A program made the position numbers and the translations under genes. Source: Bacteroidota bacterium (GTDB lineage: Bacteria > Bacteroidota > Bacteroidia > CAILMK01 > JACPUW01). Taken from it: 64,000 bases of DNA. The stretch's first letter is position 1. Each line of letters opens with the position of its first letter. Shown piece by piece: positions 35,393-45,400 of the stretch. The notes under the pieces are model-generated. The model saw only the letters and a list, made by a program, of their open reading frames with translations, made no database searches and had not been told where the DNA came from. The stretch covers positions 62,001-126,000 of the forward strand of contig JACPUW010000004.1 of assembly GCA_016192035.1 (NCBI GenBank). Reading direction: 5' to 3'.

Positions 35393-35959
35393 ATGGCAAC
35401 TACCGCAGACATTAAAAACGGGCTTTGTATCCATTATAACAATGACATTTACCAAGTTATAGAATTCCTGCACGTAAAACCGGGCAAAGGGCCCGCCTTT
35501 GTCCGTACCAAGCTAAGGAGCCTTACCAACGGCAGGGTGCTCGACAATACCTTTTCATCAGGCCACCGCATAGAAACTGTACGGGTAGAACGCCGATCCT
35601 TTCAATACCTCTACCGAGAGGAAGCAGGTTTTGTACTCATGGACAATGAAACCTTTGAACAGGTGACCATTAAGGAAGGCCTAATAGAGAACAGCAACTT
35701 GATGAAAGAAGGCATGACGGTGGAAATGCTTATAAACGGGGCAACCGAAGAACCCCTCACCGCCGAATTGCCCGCCACCGTGGAACTGGAGGTTACCTAC
35801 ACCGAACCAGGACTTAAAGGCGATACAGCGACCAACACCCTTAAGCCCGCTACCGTGGAAACGGGGGCCGAAATAAAAGTGCCTTTGTTCATCAATACTG
35901 GGGATTTCGTTAAAATTGATACCCGAAACAATACCTACCTAGAGCGGGTAAAAAAGTAA
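35393..35959 (+). CDS. efp: Translation elongation factor P
   Basis: This 188-residue EF-P relieves ribosome stalling at polyproline stretches. Domain I carries HVKPGKGPAFVRTKLRSL, with the Lys in the loop that is post-translationally modified in some bacteria; domains II and III follow (VTYTEPGLKGDTATN, then NTGDFVKIDT). It sits between fabH and accB, an arrangement known from several phyla. Confidence 0.96.
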   Translation: MATTADIKNGLCIHYNNDIYQVIEFLHVKPGKGPAFVRTKLRSLTNGRVLDNTFSSGHRIETVRVERRSFQYLYREEAGFVLMDNETFEQVTIKEGLIENSNLMKEGMTVEMLINGATEEPLTAELPATVELEVTYTEPGLKGDTATNTLKPATVETGAEIKVPLFINTGDFVKIDTRNNTYLERVKK

Positions 35960-35963
35960 CTGT

Positions 35964-36470
35964 ATGGATATAAAACAAATACAGGATTTGATCCGATTTG
36001 TGGCCAAATCTGGAGTAGAAGAAGTAGAGTTGGAGCAAGGCAATTTCAAGCTCACCATCCGCACCAAATCCACGGGTTCAGAACCCTCGCCAGCACCTAT
36101 GTACTACCCACAGGCCGGTTATCTGCCTCCCTTGCAGCCATCCCAATCGGTTACCTCTGCCCCAACCACGGCGGCAGCCCCACCTTCCGCCGAGATGCTG
36201 GCACCCTCTGCGGGCACTGCCGCAAGTGCCACCAGCATAGAGATCAAGGCTCCCATGATAGGCACTTTCTACCGATCGTCAGGCCCAGGCAAAGATGCCT
36301 TTATAAAGGTGGGCGACCGGGTGGAAAAAGGCCAGGTAGTATGCATTATTGAAGCCATGAAGCTGTTTAACGAGATAGAATCTGATGTTTCTGGCAAGGT
36401 GGTGAAAGTGCTGGCCGACGATAGTTCACCCGTGGAATATGACCAGCCCCTGTTCTTGGTAGAGCCCTAA
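35964..36470 (+). CDS. accB: Acetyl-CoA carboxylase biotin carboxyl carrier protein
   Basis: This 168-residue carrier has an N-terminal assembly domain (KQIQDLIRFVAKSGVEEVEL), a Pro/Ala/Ser/Thr-rich flexible linker (about residues 45-92) and a C-terminal biotinyl domain with IEAMKLFNEIESD, where the Lys receives biotin. It starts 4 bp after efp and precedes accC, completing the biotin half of acetyl-CoA carboxylase. Confidence 0.96.
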   Translation: MDIKQIQDLIRFVAKSGVEEVELEQGNFKLTIRTKSTGSEPSPAPMYYPQAGYLPPLQPSQSVTSAPTTAAAPPSAEMLAPSAGTAASATSIEIKAPMIGTFYRSSGPGKDAFIKVGDRVEKGQVVCIIEAMKLFNEIESDVSGKVVKVLADDSSPVEYDQPLFLVEP

Positions 36471-36482
36471 ACCCCGTTCGAC

Positions 36483-37817
36483 ATGTTCAAAAAAATATTG
36501 ATAGCAAACCGAGGGGAAATTGCCCTGAGGGTCATTCGGACTTGCCGTGAAATGGGCATCAAATCGGTAGCCGTATATTCCAAGGCCGATACCGAAAGCC
36601 TACACGTGCGGTTTGCCGACGAGGCGGTATGCATAGGCCCCCCACCCAGTGCACTGTCATACCTTAACATACCCAGCCTCATAGCGGCTGCTGAGATAAC
36701 CAATGCCGACGCCATTCATCCGGGTTACGGGTTTTTGTCAGAAAACGCCAAGTTTGCCGAAACCTGTGGGCTTAATGGCATCAAGTTTATAGGCCCCACA
36801 CCCGATATGATCAATCGGATGGGCGACAAATCCGTGGCCAAGGAAACAGTGAAAACGGCTGGGGTGCCTACGGTACCAGGGTCTGATGGCTTGTTGCCCG
36901 ATGTGAAAACCGGCATCAAGCTGGCAGAAACCATTGGTTATCCGGTCATTATCAAAGCTTCGGCAGGTGGCGGCGGCAGGGGCATGAGGATCATCAAATC
37001 GCCCGATGAGTTTGAAGCAGCATGGGAATCGGCCCGCAAAGAAGCCGGTGCCGCATTTGGCAACGACGACATCTACCTGGAAAAATTCATAGTGGAGCCA
37101 CGGCACATCGAAATCCAAATAATTGCCGATCAGTACGGCAATGTTGGGCACCTTTCGGAGAGGGATTGCTCCGTACAGCGCCGCCACCAAAAACTCATAG
37201 AAGAATGTCCTTCGCCGTTCATGACCGAAGACCTGCGCACACGCATGGGCGAGGCCGCCATAAACGTGGCCAAGTCAGTGGATTATGAAGGCGTGGGAAC
37301 GGTAGAATTCTTGGTGGACAAAGACAGGAATTTCTACTTTATGGAAATGAATACCCGGATACAGGTAGAACACCCGGTAACCGAAGAGGTGATCAACTAC
37401 GACCTGATACGGGAACAGATAAAGGTGGCCGCCGGCATAGCCATATCAGGCCGAAACTACATACCCAAGAAACACGCCATAGAGTGCCGCATAAATGCCG
37501 AAGACCCGAAGAATAACTTTATGCCAAGCCCTGGGCTCATTACCGACCTTCACAAACCGGGGGGGCACGGGGTAAGGGTTGATACCCATATATATGCGGG
37601 CTACCGCATCCCCCCAAACTACGATTCGATGATAGCCAAGCTTATAGTAAGCGCCAACACGCGCGAGGAAGCCATCACACGCATGGAGCGCTGCCTGGAG
37701 GAATTTGTGATTGACGGAGTGAAGACCACGATTCCGCTTCAGTTGGCCATCATGCGCAACCCCGACTTTAGGGCAGGTAACTTTACCACCAAGTTTATGG
37801 AAACCTTTGAATTCTAG
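36483..37817 (+). CDS. accC: Acetyl-CoA carboxylase biotin carboxylase subunit
   Basis: This 444-residue ATP-grasp enzyme carboxylates biotin on AccB. It shows [34 protein letters not shown], the glycine-rich ATP loop [28 protein letters not shown] and [16 protein letters not shown]. The length is typical. It lies 12 bp downstream of accB in the same operon, which ends before the ribosomal protein block. Confidence 0.97.
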   Translation: MFKKILIANRGEIALRVIRTCREMGIKSVAVYSKADTESLHVRFADEAVCIGPPPSALSYLNIPSLIAAAEITNADAIHPGYGFLSENAKFAETCGLNGIKFIGPTPDMINRMGDKSVAKETVKTAGVPTVPGSDGLLPDVKTGIKLAETIGYPVIIKASAGGGGRGMRIIKSPDEFEAAWESARKEAGAAFGNDDIYLEKFIVEPRHIEIQIIADQYGNVGHLSERDCSVQRRHQKLIEECPSPFMTEDLRTRMGEAAINVAKSVDYEGVGTVEFLVDKDRNFYFMEMNTRIQVEHPVTEEVINYDLIREQIKVAAGIAISGRNYIPKKHAIECRINAEDPKNNFMPSPGLITDLHKPGGHGVRVDTHIYAGYRIPPNYDSMIAKLIVSANTREEAITRMERCLEEFVIDGVKTTIPLQLAIMRNPDFRAGNFTTKFMETFEF

Positions 37818-37842
37818 CGGCAAATTATTTTTGGGCCTTGGG

Positions 37843-37871
37843 TTGCCAAACTTGGGAAAACCATATCTTTG
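37843..37871 (+). promoter_or_regulatory. Candidate promoter for rplM-rpsI-rpsB-tsf
   Basis: TTG at 37843-37845, 18 bp, then TATCTTTG at 37864-37871 gives a near-consensus Bacteroidota promoter in the 94-bp gap after accC. The leader before rplM would be about 35 nt. Confidence 0.6.
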
Positions 37872-37911
37872 CACTCCATTTTTCAAAAGATATTCGTAAA
37901 ACACGCTGAAG

Positions 37912-38355
37912 ATGGACAGTTTAAGTTATAAAACCATATCGGCCAACAAAAATACCGTGGTACGCCAGTGGTATGTGGTAGATGCCGAAAACCAAACCGT
38001 AGGCCGTTTGGCATCCAAATTGGCCAACATCATCCGCGGCAAGCACAAGGCCAGCTTTACCCCCCACGTGGACTGCGGCGACAAGGTGATAGTGCTCAAT
38101 GCAGGCAAGGTGCGTTTTACCGGAAAGAAGCTCAAGGACAAGGAATACCAAACCTTTAGCGGCTACCCCGGTGGTCAAAAAATAGCCACCGCCAAACAGC
38201 TTCTTGACCGAAAGCCCACCCATGTACTCTACCACGCGGTAAAAGGCATGTTGCCAAAAAACAAGCTACAGGCCGTGGCACTCAAGAATTTGTTGCTCTT
38301 TGAAGGTAGCGAGCACCCGCACGCTGCCCAGCAACCCAAACCCCTGAAATATTAA
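37912..38355 (+). CDS. rplM: 50S ribosomal protein L13
   Basis: This 147-residue protein has the L13 core [44 protein letters not shown] and [13 protein letters not shown]. It heads the ribosomal set rplM-rpsI-rpsB-tsf, with only 7 bp to rpsI. The short N-terminal extension ([13 protein letters not shown]) is normal for the phylum. Confidence 0.97.
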   Translation: MDSLSYKTISANKNTVVRQWYVVDAENQTVGRLASKLANIIRGKHKASFTPHVDCGDKVIVLNAGKVRFTGKKLKDKEYQTFSGYPGGQKIATAKQLLDRKPTHVLYHAVKGMLPKNKLQAVALKNLLLFEGSEHPHAAQQPKPLKY

Positions 38356-38362
38356 TATCCTT

Positions 38363-38749
38363 ATGCATTACATCAACGCCGTAGGAAGAAGAAAGACCGC
38401 CGTGGCCCGCGTGTATGTCAAAGCCGGTACAGGTGCCGTAGAAATCAACGGGAAAACCCCCGAAGATTTCTTTGGCCAGGAAAACATATACCGAAACGTG
38501 ACCCTTCCATTTGAAAAAACCAATACCAGTGGACAGTTTGACGTAAAGGTCAACGTGTATGGCGGAGGGTTCAAGGGACAGTCAGAGGCCATTCGCCTGG
38601 GCATCTCCAGGGCACTGGTTAAAATAGATGAGAACCACAAGCCAGCACTCAAGGCCGAAGGGTTTATGACCCGCGACCCACGTATGGTGGAAAGAAAGAA
38701 GCCCGGCCAGAAAAAGGCCCGAAAGAGCTTCCAGTTCAGCAAGCGTTAA
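38363..38749 (+). CDS. rpsI: 30S ribosomal protein S9
   Basis: This 128-residue protein starts [16 protein letters not shown] and ends in the basic tail [17 protein letters not shown], whose last Arg reaches the P-site tRNA. GLKFTR-type features of S9 are seen as [18 protein letters not shown]. It follows rplM directly, as in nearly all bacteria. Confidence 0.97.
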   Translation: MHYINAVGRRKTAVARVYVKAGTGAVEINGKTPEDFFGQENIYRNVTLPFEKTNTSGQFDVKVNVYGGGFKGQSEAIRLGISRALVKIDENHKPALKAEGFMTRDPRMVERKKPGQKKARKSFQFSKR

Positions 38750-38765
38750 TCATTTTCTATCAATA

Positions 38766-39530
38766 ATGTCAAAAGTAACTTTAGAACAGTTGCTGGATGC
38801 AGGCGTACACTTTGGCCACCTAAAGTCAAAGTGGGATCCCAATATGGCGCCCTACATCTTCATGGAAAAGAACGGCATCCACGTGATTGACCTGTACAAG
38901 ACCATGAAGAAGTTGGACGATGCCTGTGGCGCGATCAAGAACATCGCAAAATCCGGCAGGAAGGTCTTGTTTGTTGCTACCAAGAAACAAGCAAAGGACA
39001 TAGTGGCAAGTGCCGCCCAGAGCGTGAACATGCCCTTTGTTACCGAACGTTGGCTGGGCGGTATGCTCACAAACTTTACCACCGTGCGCAAATCCATTAA
39101 AAAAATGCAAAGCATTGAGAAAATGGAACAAGACGGCACGTTTGACAACATGGCAAAGAGAGAAAGGCTCATCCTGCTGCGCGAACGCGACAAGCTGAGC
39201 CGGGTGCTTGGGGGCATAGCCGAACAAGTGCGCATCCCTGCCGCCCTGTTTATCGTGGACGTTAAAAAAGAGCACATTGCCGTGGCCGAGGCCAAAAAAC
39301 TCAACCTTACCTCTTTTGGCATGGTTGACACCAACTCCAACCCCCGTGTGGTGGACTACGCCATACCGGCCAACGACGATTCTACAAAATCGATTGAACT
39401 GATTACCAACTTGATGCGCGACGCCATTATCGAAGGCATCGAAGAACGAAAGCGCACCAAGGACGATGTGAAGCCTAAATCGGGCACACAGGTTATCGAC
39501 ATGTCGAACATGCAACCCATTGAAGAGTAA
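38766..39530 (+). CDS. rpsB: 30S ribosomal protein S2
   Basis: This 254-residue protein has the S2 signatures LLDAGVHFGHLKSKWDPNM, YIFMEKNGIHVIDL and WLGGMLTNFTTVRKSI, plus PAALFIVDVKKEHIAVAEA. It is placed between rpsI and tsf; the S2-EF-Ts order is near universal. The length is normal. Confidence 0.97.
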   Translation: MSKVTLEQLLDAGVHFGHLKSKWDPNMAPYIFMEKNGIHVIDLYKTMKKLDDACGAIKNIAKSGRKVLFVATKKQAKDIVASAAQSVNMPFVTERWLGGMLTNFTTVRKSIKKMQSIEKMEQDGTFDNMAKRERLILLRERDKLSRVLGGIAEQVRIPAALFIVDVKKEHIAVAEAKKLNLTSFGMVDTNSNPRVVDYAIPANDDSTKSIELITNLMRDAIIEGIEERKRTKDDVKPKSGTQVIDMSNMQPIEE

Positions 39531-39556
39531 ACCCTTCAATAACAATAATCTAATTC

Positions 39557-40387
39557 ATGGCAATAACTGCTAGTCAAGTTAACGAACTGAGGAAAATTAC
39601 CGGTGCGGGCATGCTGGATTGCAAAAATGCCCTTACCGAAACCAATGGCGACATGGATGCCGCCATAGACAACCTGCGCAAAAAAGGCCAGAAAATTTCT
39701 GACAAACGCGCCGACCGTGAATCGAATGAAGGGGTGGTAATGGCGCTCACCAATGCTGAAGGCACCAAAGGCATAGTGGTAGAGGTGAACTGCGAAACGG
39801 ATTTCGTGGCAAAGAATGCAGAATTCATTGCCTTTGCCCAATCAATAGCCGACGTGGCCTTGGCCCAACTGCCCGTCGATAAGGCTGCCCTCCTCGAGTT
39901 GTCGCTCAACGGACTTTCGGTTAAAGACCGGCTACTTGACCAAATGGCCAAGATTGGCGAAAAGATAGAAGTGTCTAACTATGAGCTGCTCCAAGGTGCC
40001 AACGTGGTTTCCTACATCCACGCCGGCAACAAAATTGGCGTATTGGTGTCGCTAAACCAAGCCGGCACAAAGGCAGCGGCCGCAGGCAGGGATGCGGCCA
40101 TGCAAATAGCTGCCATGCGCCCATTGGCCGTATCCAAGGAAGGGATACCCCAGTCGGTGATAGACCGTGAACTGGACATAGCCCGTGAACAAGTGCGTGC
40201 CGAAGGCAAACCCGAAAACATGGTGGACAAAATTGCCCAGGGCAAGCTGGGCAAATTCTTCAAGGAAAACACCCTGCTTAGCCAATCATTTGTAAAAGAT
40301 GCATCTAAGACCGTGGAACAAATGCTCCAGGACGCGGACAAAGGACTTACCGTTGAAAATTTCAAAAGGCTGGGAATAGGCGTATAG
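39557..40387 (+). CDS. tsf: Translation elongation factor Ts
   Basis: This 276-residue nucleotide exchange factor for EF-Tu has the N-terminal UBA-like part with [17 protein letters not shown] and the exchange motif [10 protein letters not shown]. Two core subdomains follow. It is the last gene before a strong hairpin terminator. Confidence 0.97.
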   Translation: MAITASQVNELRKITGAGMLDCKNALTETNGDMDAAIDNLRKKGQKISDKRADRESNEGVVMALTNAEGTKGIVVEVNCETDFVAKNAEFIAFAQSIADVALAQLPVDKAALLELSLNGLSVKDRLLDQMAKIGEKIEVSNYELLQGANVVSYIHAGNKIGVLVSLNQAGTKAAAAGRDAAMQIAAMRPLAVSKEGIPQSVIDRELDIAREQVRAEGKPENMVDKIAQGKLGKFFKENTLLSQSFVKDASKTVEQMLQDADKGLTVENFKRLGIGV

Positions 40388-40422
40388 AACTATTCAAGCA
40401 GCACCAAACAAAAAGCTACCGG

Positions 40423-40455
40423 AAAGGGGGTCAGGAGTGGCCCCCTTTTATTTTA
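40423..40455 (+). terminator. Intrinsic terminator after tsf
   Basis: AAAGGGGG pairs with CCCCCTTT across a short loop (extra T-G and C-G pairs extend the stem to 10), followed by TTATTTTAT. It closes the ribosomal protein-tsf transcript. Confidence 0.75.
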
Positions 40456-40474
40456 TACGCCTACCGGTGCACCC

Positions 40475-40510
40475 TTTGGGCAGGCATTCACCCACCTTTA
40501 CCTTTCTTTG
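40475..40510 (+). promoter_or_regulatory. Candidate promoter for pyrH
   Basis: TTTG at 40475-40478 and TTTCTTTG ending at 40510 are 24 bp apart, a weak match to the Bacteroidota pattern since the TA of the -7 element is missing. The terminator just upstream makes a separate pyrH promoter necessary. Confidence 0.3.
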
Positions 40511-40526
40511 CGCCGCAAATCATACC

Positions 40527-41237
40527 ATGAAATTTCAAAGAATATTGCTCAAACTAAGCGGAGAGGCGCTGATGGGTACCAGGGAGTACGGCATAGAAAC
40601 CACGGCACTGAGCCACTATGCCAATGAGATAAAGTCTGTTGTTGACTTGGGCATAGAGGTGGGCGTGGTAATAGGAGGGGGCAATATTTTTAGGGGCATG
40701 CAGGCTGCACAAGACGGACTGATAGAAAGGGCACAGGCCGACTACATGGGCATGCTGGCCACCCTAATGAACGGCATAGCCCTACAAGGAGCCTTGGAGA
40801 AAATTGGCGTTTATACCCGGCTCCAAAGCGCCATAAGCATAGCTGAGGTAGCAGAACCTTTTATTAGGCGGCGCAGCATAAGGCATATGGAAAAAGGCAG
40901 GGTGGTCATATTTGGCGCGGGTACGGGCAATCCCTATTTTACCACCGATACCGCAGCCGCGCTCAGGGCAGTGGAAATACAAGCCGATGTGCTTCTCAAA
41001 GGCACCAAGGTGGACGGCATTTATACCGCCGACCCCATGAAAGACCCCGATGCGGAAAAATATGAGGTGATTTCATTTGACGAAGCCTATGAAAAACACC
41101 TTAACGTAATGGATATGACGGCGTTTACCATGTGCAAGGAAAATAAGGTGCCTATCGTGGTATTTGACATAAACACACCCGGCAACCTTAAAAAGCTGGT
41201 CCAGGGCGACGCCATTGGCACTGTGGTATCTTACTGA
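40527..41237 (+). CDS. pyrH: Uridylate (UMP) kinase
   Basis: This 236-residue amino acid kinase-fold enzyme phosphorylates UMP to UDP. The ATG at 40527 gives [17 protein letters not shown]; further in-frame sequence upstream lies across the terminator and is excluded. [47 protein letters not shown] and [13 protein letters not shown] are all typical. pyrH is usually followed by frr; here a convergent marC-like gene follows instead. Confidence 0.96.
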   Translation: MKFQRILLKLSGEALMGTREYGIETTALSHYANEIKSVVDLGIEVGVVIGGGNIFRGMQAAQDGLIERAQADYMGMLATLMNGIALQGALEKIGVYTRLQSAISIAEVAEPFIRRRSIRHMEKGRVVIFGAGTGNPYFTTDTAAALRAVEIQADVLLKGTKVDGIYTADPMKDPDAEKYEVISFDEAYEKHLNVMDMTAFTMCKENKVPIVVFDINTPGNLKKLVQGDAIGTVVSY

Positions 41238-41275
41238 ACCCCATATGCCGGGCATATATACCCGTTCTTACCCAA

Positions 41276-41911
41276 TTAATTGTTGGCGGTGATAAGTATG
41301 GGCAATACCCCATTCAGGATAAACTGAACACCAATGCTCATGGTAATGAATCCCATGATTTTGGTGAGTGCTTCCAAGCCTGCGGAACCCAATATGGGCA
41401 GTGCCTTGGTGGAATAGCGGAAAGACAAGAAAACCGATAAGCCCACTATCAATATGGCCACTACCAACAGGCCATACTTTTCGGCCGAGTCAGCTTTGGT
41501 GCTCATACCTATGATGGCTGCCATGGCCCCAGGGCCGGCCAACAGGGGTATGGCCAGGGGGGTAAGTGAAATGTCCTTTTTCATTAAGCCCTCATCCTTT
41601 GATTGCTGTGAAAGGGCTGGCTTTTCTATGGAATTGAGCAGTAAAAATCCAGACCTAAGGATAATGAGCCCCCCGGTGATGCGCACGCCCTCCAGGCTTA
41701 GTGAAAAGAAGGTGAGAATAAACGAACCGGCAAAAAGAAAAACCAAAAGAATGAGCACCATGATAATGGCACTCTTGCGCGCCATGAGTTCGCGGTGCCT
41801 TTTTTCGTCGTTTATGGTAAGCGCCAAGAACACAGGCATGGTGCTGATGGGATTAACCACCGAAAAAAGGGTTGCCAGCGCCCCAAGCAGGTACATGCCA
41901 TAGGCCTCCAT
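41276..41911 (-). CDS. MarC-family integral membrane protein
   Basis: This 211-residue protein has six hydrophobic segments and the family features SVVNPISTMPVFLALT near the start, GLIILRSGFLLL, and PLAIPLLAGPGAMAAII. MarC proteins were named from the mar locus but their transport role is unproven. An exact -7 element ends 7 bases before its ATG, so the transcript may lack a leader. It converges on pyrH with 38 bp between stops, holding a small ATATGCC/GGCATAT palindrome. Confidence 0.88.
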   Translation of the reverse strand: MEAYGMYLLGALATLFSVVNPISTMPVFLALTINDEKRHRELMARKSAIIMVLILLVFLFAGSFILTFFSLSLEGVRITGGLIILRSGFLLLNSIEKPALSQQSKDEGLMKKDISLTPLAIPLLAGPGAMAAIIGMSTKADSAEKYGLLVVAILIVGLSVFLSFRYSTKALPILGSAGLEALTKIMGFITMSIGVQFILNGVLPILITANN

Positions 41912-41918
41912 ACAGGTG

Positions 41919-41926
41919 CAAAAGTA
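41919..41926 (-). promoter_or_regulatory. Candidate -7 element for marC (near-leaderless)
   Basis: The minus strand reads TACTTTTG, 7 bp upstream of the ATG. No -33 element is visible at the usual distance. Confidence 0.4.
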
Positions 41927-41942
41927 GTGAGCTAAAGAACGG

Positions 41943-44195
41943 CTAGTAGGCGGGTTTTACCAACTTGGTGGCGTAGAAGCTCCCATCATTAAACTGTACT
42001 CGGAGCACATACACGCCCTGGGGCAAGTGGCCCACAGGCAGTGCACTTCCATTTTCCACCCAGGCCTTGCACGCAGTTTTTCCCGAAAGGCCGGTAATCA
42101 CCAAATACCCCAATTTGTCCTGGCCATCCCACCGCACATGCAGTACCTCGTGCACTGGATTGGGGTACACTTGAATATTGCTCCTGGCAGGCGAGTTGAT
42201 CATGCCAATTCCCGAATCTGCATATCCCTCCAGGAAGTACAGGCCTCCCCGGTAGTTGCCCAGCAACAGGTCCAGATGCTTGTCGCCGTTCAGGTGGCCT
42301 ACCGCAGGTATGGGCTCCCTGCCAAAATCATGGTAATAGCTCGTATTGGTTACCTCACTATAAATCTTGTCGCGCTCCAGGGTGGCGGTGTTGTTTGCCA
42401 AGTCAAGGTCATTGTAGTAGTTCAGCCGTCCAAAGTTGTCGGCCACTATCAGCTCATCCTCGCCGTCACTGTCAAAGTCGCCCATCACCGGTTTGGAGAA
42501 GCCTATGCTTACAGTGCCTACATTGATTTCCAGCCAGTTGTCGTTCTTGAGTGCCAATTTACCGCTGGCCTTATCCCAGGCGTAATAGGCCACCTTGCCC
42601 ACAAAATCACCCAATATAAGGTCCATCTTGCCGTCCCTGTTCACGTCATGCACAAAAGGTGCGGCATTGTTGCTCACCTTAATATCCATAAAATCATCTG
42701 ATTGCCACTCCCATTTAGGGGTACTGGTAGGCAAGGCCATATTTTTAAAAAACGCAATCCTGCCATTTACCAACCCTATGAGCAGGTCTGGGCTGCCATC
42801 GTTGTCGGCATCGCCAAACGTGGGATGGGCATACGGGTATTTATGTTTGGTGAGTCCCAGAAAATCGGTATCGGCCAATTCAAAGAGAGGACGGTCGGGG
42901 CTTCCGATATTTTGGTAGTAATAAATCCGATAAAAGGCACTGTCATACTCAAAGTTGGTATAGGGCGATGGCGAAGCGACAAATAGGTCTTGGTCACCAT
43001 CATGGTCATGGTCAAAAAGTGCTGGGTAGCTCCTTTCCCCCGTCTCTATGGTCTGCCCCTGAATAAAATCGTCACGCACGAATTCAAAAACCGGCTTTTT
43101 GTTGGTCCCCTTATTCCTGTACTGCCATGTGTTGTACACCACAAAGCGTTCTTCTTGTGAACCAGGGGCCAACACCAGGTCATTAACCCCATCAAAATCC
43201 AAGTCGCACCAATGGATGGAAGGAAAAAGATCCAATTCTACCGGTTTGGTATTCTTGGGCCAACTGTAAGTTGCCCCAATCATGGTATCTTTTACATGTG
43301 GGGCTCCGCTCCGTGGATTCCAGCCATTTTCCAATAGGGTGATGTGCTTTGATGACACATCGGCCAGGAGCAAATCCATGTCTCCATCATCGTCCATGTC
43401 TATGGGCAGCATATTGGAGCCGGCGTGTTGGCCCTTTTTAAAGAGAAAGCAGCGGGGTGCGAAAATGATGCTGTCGTTGTTGTCAGACTCCATAAACCTA
43501 CCCCAGCAGTAGGTAGCCACCACCATGTTAAAACTATCGGAGTGACCATACACTTCCTGGCTTTGATTGCTATAAAAAGTGATATTCCCTCCCCCTACGT
43601 CAAAAGACAACACATCCATGTCGCCATCGCCGTCTATGTCGCCTACCCCAGGGATATCTGCCGGCGATATGTATAAACCTATCCGCATGTCTATGTCAGG
43701 GTCATAGTGCTTTATATCATCGTTGTATAGCTCAAACAACAAATTGCCGTTGGCAGTGACGTTCTTGTACACCATGGCCCCTCCAATTCGGTTAGCCGTA
43801 AAAATATCCATCTTGCCGTCCAAGTCAAAATCTGCCAGACGGACCCACGAATAGCATTTGGGCAAGCGCATTTCATATCCCGGCGCATGGTCAAACCGTG
43901 GCTTGTCCCCGTCGCCGTTGCCCAAAAAGACGGTTAAGTAATCGTCAATATTGTCAAAGACAAGGAGGTCTTCTACCCCATCGAGGTCCACATCGAGATT
44001 GGCAAATTGTGGCCGGTGAAATCCCCCCGTAAATGCTGAAAATGAAGTATCGCCATTCACCAGCAAACCCGGGCCGGCCGACATTTTAAATACATAAACC
44101 GTTTGTGCCTCTTGGGCGGTGAGCGGAATGGTGAGTGCCATAAAAAGGGCACAAGAAACCAGCAAGCGATAGATAAAAATGGGCATGGGAGGCAC
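41943..44195 (-). CDS. Secreted VCBS/FG-GAP repeat protein with T9SS type A domain
   Basis: This 750-residue protein has a signal peptide (about residues 6-27, ending LTAQEAQ) and many FG-GAP/VCBS-type calcium-binding repeats such as FGDADNDGSPDLLIG, VNRDGKMDLILGD and GDFDSDGEDELIVADN, which should fold as a beta-propeller. The C-terminus is a T9SS sorting domain: IQVYPNPVHEVLHV, LVITGLSGKTAC, LPQGVYVLRV. It is predicted to be exported and attached to or released from the surface; adhesion is a common role but is not shown here. Confidence 0.87.
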   Translation of the reverse strand: MPPMPIFIYRLLVSCALFMALTIPLTAQEAQTVYVFKMSAGPGLLVNGDTSFSAFTGGFHRPQFANLDVDLDGVEDLLVFDNIDDYLTVFLGNGDGDKPRFDHAPGYEMRLPKCYSWVRLADFDLDGKMDIFTANRIGGAMVYKNVTANGNLLFELYNDDIKHYDPDIDMRIGLYISPADIPGVGDIDGDGDMDVLSFDVGGGNITFYSNQSQEVYGHSDSFNMVVATYCWGRFMESDNNDSIIFAPRCFLFKKGQHAGSNMLPIDMDDDGDMDLLLADVSSKHITLLENGWNPRSGAPHVKDTMIGATYSWPKNTKPVELDLFPSIHWCDLDFDGVNDLVLAPGSQEERFVVYNTWQYRNKGTNKKPVFEFVRDDFIQGQTIETGERSYPALFDHDHDGDQDLFVASPSPYTNFEYDSAFYRIYYYQNIGSPDRPLFELADTDFLGLTKHKYPYAHPTFGDADNDGSPDLLIGLVNGRIAFFKNMALPTSTPKWEWQSDDFMDIKVSNNAAPFVHDVNRDGKMDLILGDFVGKVAYYAWDKASGKLALKNDNWLEINVGTVSIGFSKPVMGDFDSDGEDELIVADNFGRLNYYNDLDLANNTATLERDKIYSEVTNTSYYHDFGREPIPAVGHLNGDKHLDLLLGNYRGGLYFLEGYADSGIGMINSPARSNIQVYPNPVHEVLHVRWDGQDKLGYLVITGLSGKTACKAWVENGSALPVGHLPQGVYVLRVQFNDGSFYATKLVKPAY

Positions 44196-44300
44196 TATTT
44201 ATGTGCAAGGTATGGCAACCAGTGCATTTTCAAGCGCCGTCATCATTTGGTTTTGGCGGCAATAATGACACCTGTGGCACTCAGGCGACCGAATGGGCAA

Positions 44301-44328
44301 GGGGGATACCTTTGAAGAAAAATCCCCC
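44301..44328 (+). promoter_or_regulatory. Inverted repeat around the surE -7 element
   Basis: GGGGGAT at 44301-44307 is matched inverted by ATCCCCC at 44322-44328. Between them lies TACCTTTG (44307-44314), an exact -7 match, 19 bp before the TTG start of surE. No clear -33 element. The palindrome could be an operator or fold in the DNA or leader. Confidence 0.35.
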
Positions 44329-44333
44329 CCGAT

Positions 44334-45110
44334 TTGAGCACTGAGCAGAGAAGCATACTGGTAACCAATGACGACGGAATTACCGCGCCTGGCATACGCC
44401 AACTGGTAGATGTGGCAAGGTCATTTGGAAAGGTAACGGTGGTAGCCCCCGATAGCCCACAGTCGGGCATGGGGCACGCGGTAACTATTTCACGGCCCAT
44501 ACGGCTGGAAAAAACCGACCTGTTTGATGGCATAGAGAGCTACGAATGTTCGGGCACCCCGGCCGATTGTGTGAAGGTAGCCGTGGACCAGATACTCCAC
44601 CGAAAGCCTGACCTGGTGCTATCGGGCATCAATCATGGGTCAAATGCCAGCATCAATGTACTGTACTCTGGCACCATGTCAGCTGCCATAGAAGGCGCCA
44701 TTGAGGGCATACCCTCCTTGGGCTTTTCGCTTACCAACTACTCGCGCAATGCCGATTTTGGGCCAGGCCTGCCCTTCATCAGGCGATTGATCCAGCGGGT
44801 AATAACCCAGGGGCTACCTGAGGGAACCCTGCTCAACGTGAACATACCCAACCCCGAAGATGGCCAGGTAAAGGGAATAAAGGTTTGCCGCCAGGCAAAA
44901 GCCAAATGGGAAGAAAACTTTGCGGAAAGGACAGACCCCCATGGGCGCAATTACTACTGGCTGGTAGGTATTTTTAAGGATTATGACCAAGGGGAAGACA
45001 CAGACCTATACGCCCTGAGCAAAGGCTACGTTTCAGTGGTGCCCACCCTTTTTGACCTTACCGACCACCACTTTATAACAAACCTAAATACCTGGAACCT
45101 CAATGAATAA
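44334..45110 (+). CDS. surE: 5'/3'-nucleotidase SurE
   Basis: This 258-residue metal-dependent phosphatase acts on nucleoside monophosphates. The start SILVTNDDGITAPGIRQL has the Asp pair that binds metal; SPQSGMGHAVTI, GTPADCVKVAVD and LVLSGINHGSNAS follow. The best start is a TTG at 44334, since no ATG precedes the conserved motif. Its end overlaps the next gene by 8 bp, and lpxB follows that gene. Confidence 0.94.
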   Translation: MSTEQRSILVTNDDGITAPGIRQLVDVARSFGKVTVVAPDSPQSGMGHAVTISRPIRLEKTDLFDGIESYECSGTPADCVKVAVDQILHRKPDLVLSGINHGSNASINVLYSGTMSAAIEGAIEGIPSLGFSLTNYSRNADFGPGLPFIRRLIQRVITQGLPEGTLLNVNIPNPEDGQVKGIKVCRQAKAKWEENFAERTDPHGRNYYWLVGIFKDYDQGEDTDLYALSKGYVSVVPTLFDLTDHHFITNLNTWNLNE

Positions 45111-45396
45111 CCAAGCCAAGCTACTTGTTAGAGGGCTCCTGCCCGCTATGTCCATCCCCCTGCTGGGAATCGCTGGTTTTTACCTATATAAGTTTGCTGG
45201 GCAAGACCTTAGCTATTTCATACAAACGCTCACCAGCCATTCACTTATGGCACCCGTAATCAGCATTTCGTTACTGCCCAATGTGTTGCTTTTCTTTTAC
45301 TATATCAACCGCCAACGGTACAAACAGGGACAAGGGGTAATCTTTGCCCTCCTGCTTTATGGCCTGGCAATAGTGTATTTCAAGTTTTTTGCCTAG
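45103..45396 (+). CDS. Small hypothetical inner-membrane protein
   Basis: This 97-residue protein has three hydrophobic stretches, near residues 10-27, 47-66 and 80-95. No family is recognised. It overlaps surE by 8 bp and lpxB begins near its end, so it belongs to a surE-lpxB operon and could assist envelope lipid synthesis; that is only positional inference. Confidence 0.65.
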   Translation: MNNQAKLLVRGLLPAMSIPLLGIAGFYLYKFAGQDLSYFIQTLTSHSLMAPVISISLLPNVLLFFYYINRQRYKQGQGVIFALLLYGLAIVYFKFFA

Positions 45397-45400
45397 CGCT

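Noticed and set aside
41245-41260. ATATGCC-G-GGCATAT palindrome between pyrH and marC as a terminator
   Set aside because: The loop is one base, too small for a hairpin, and there is no T-run.
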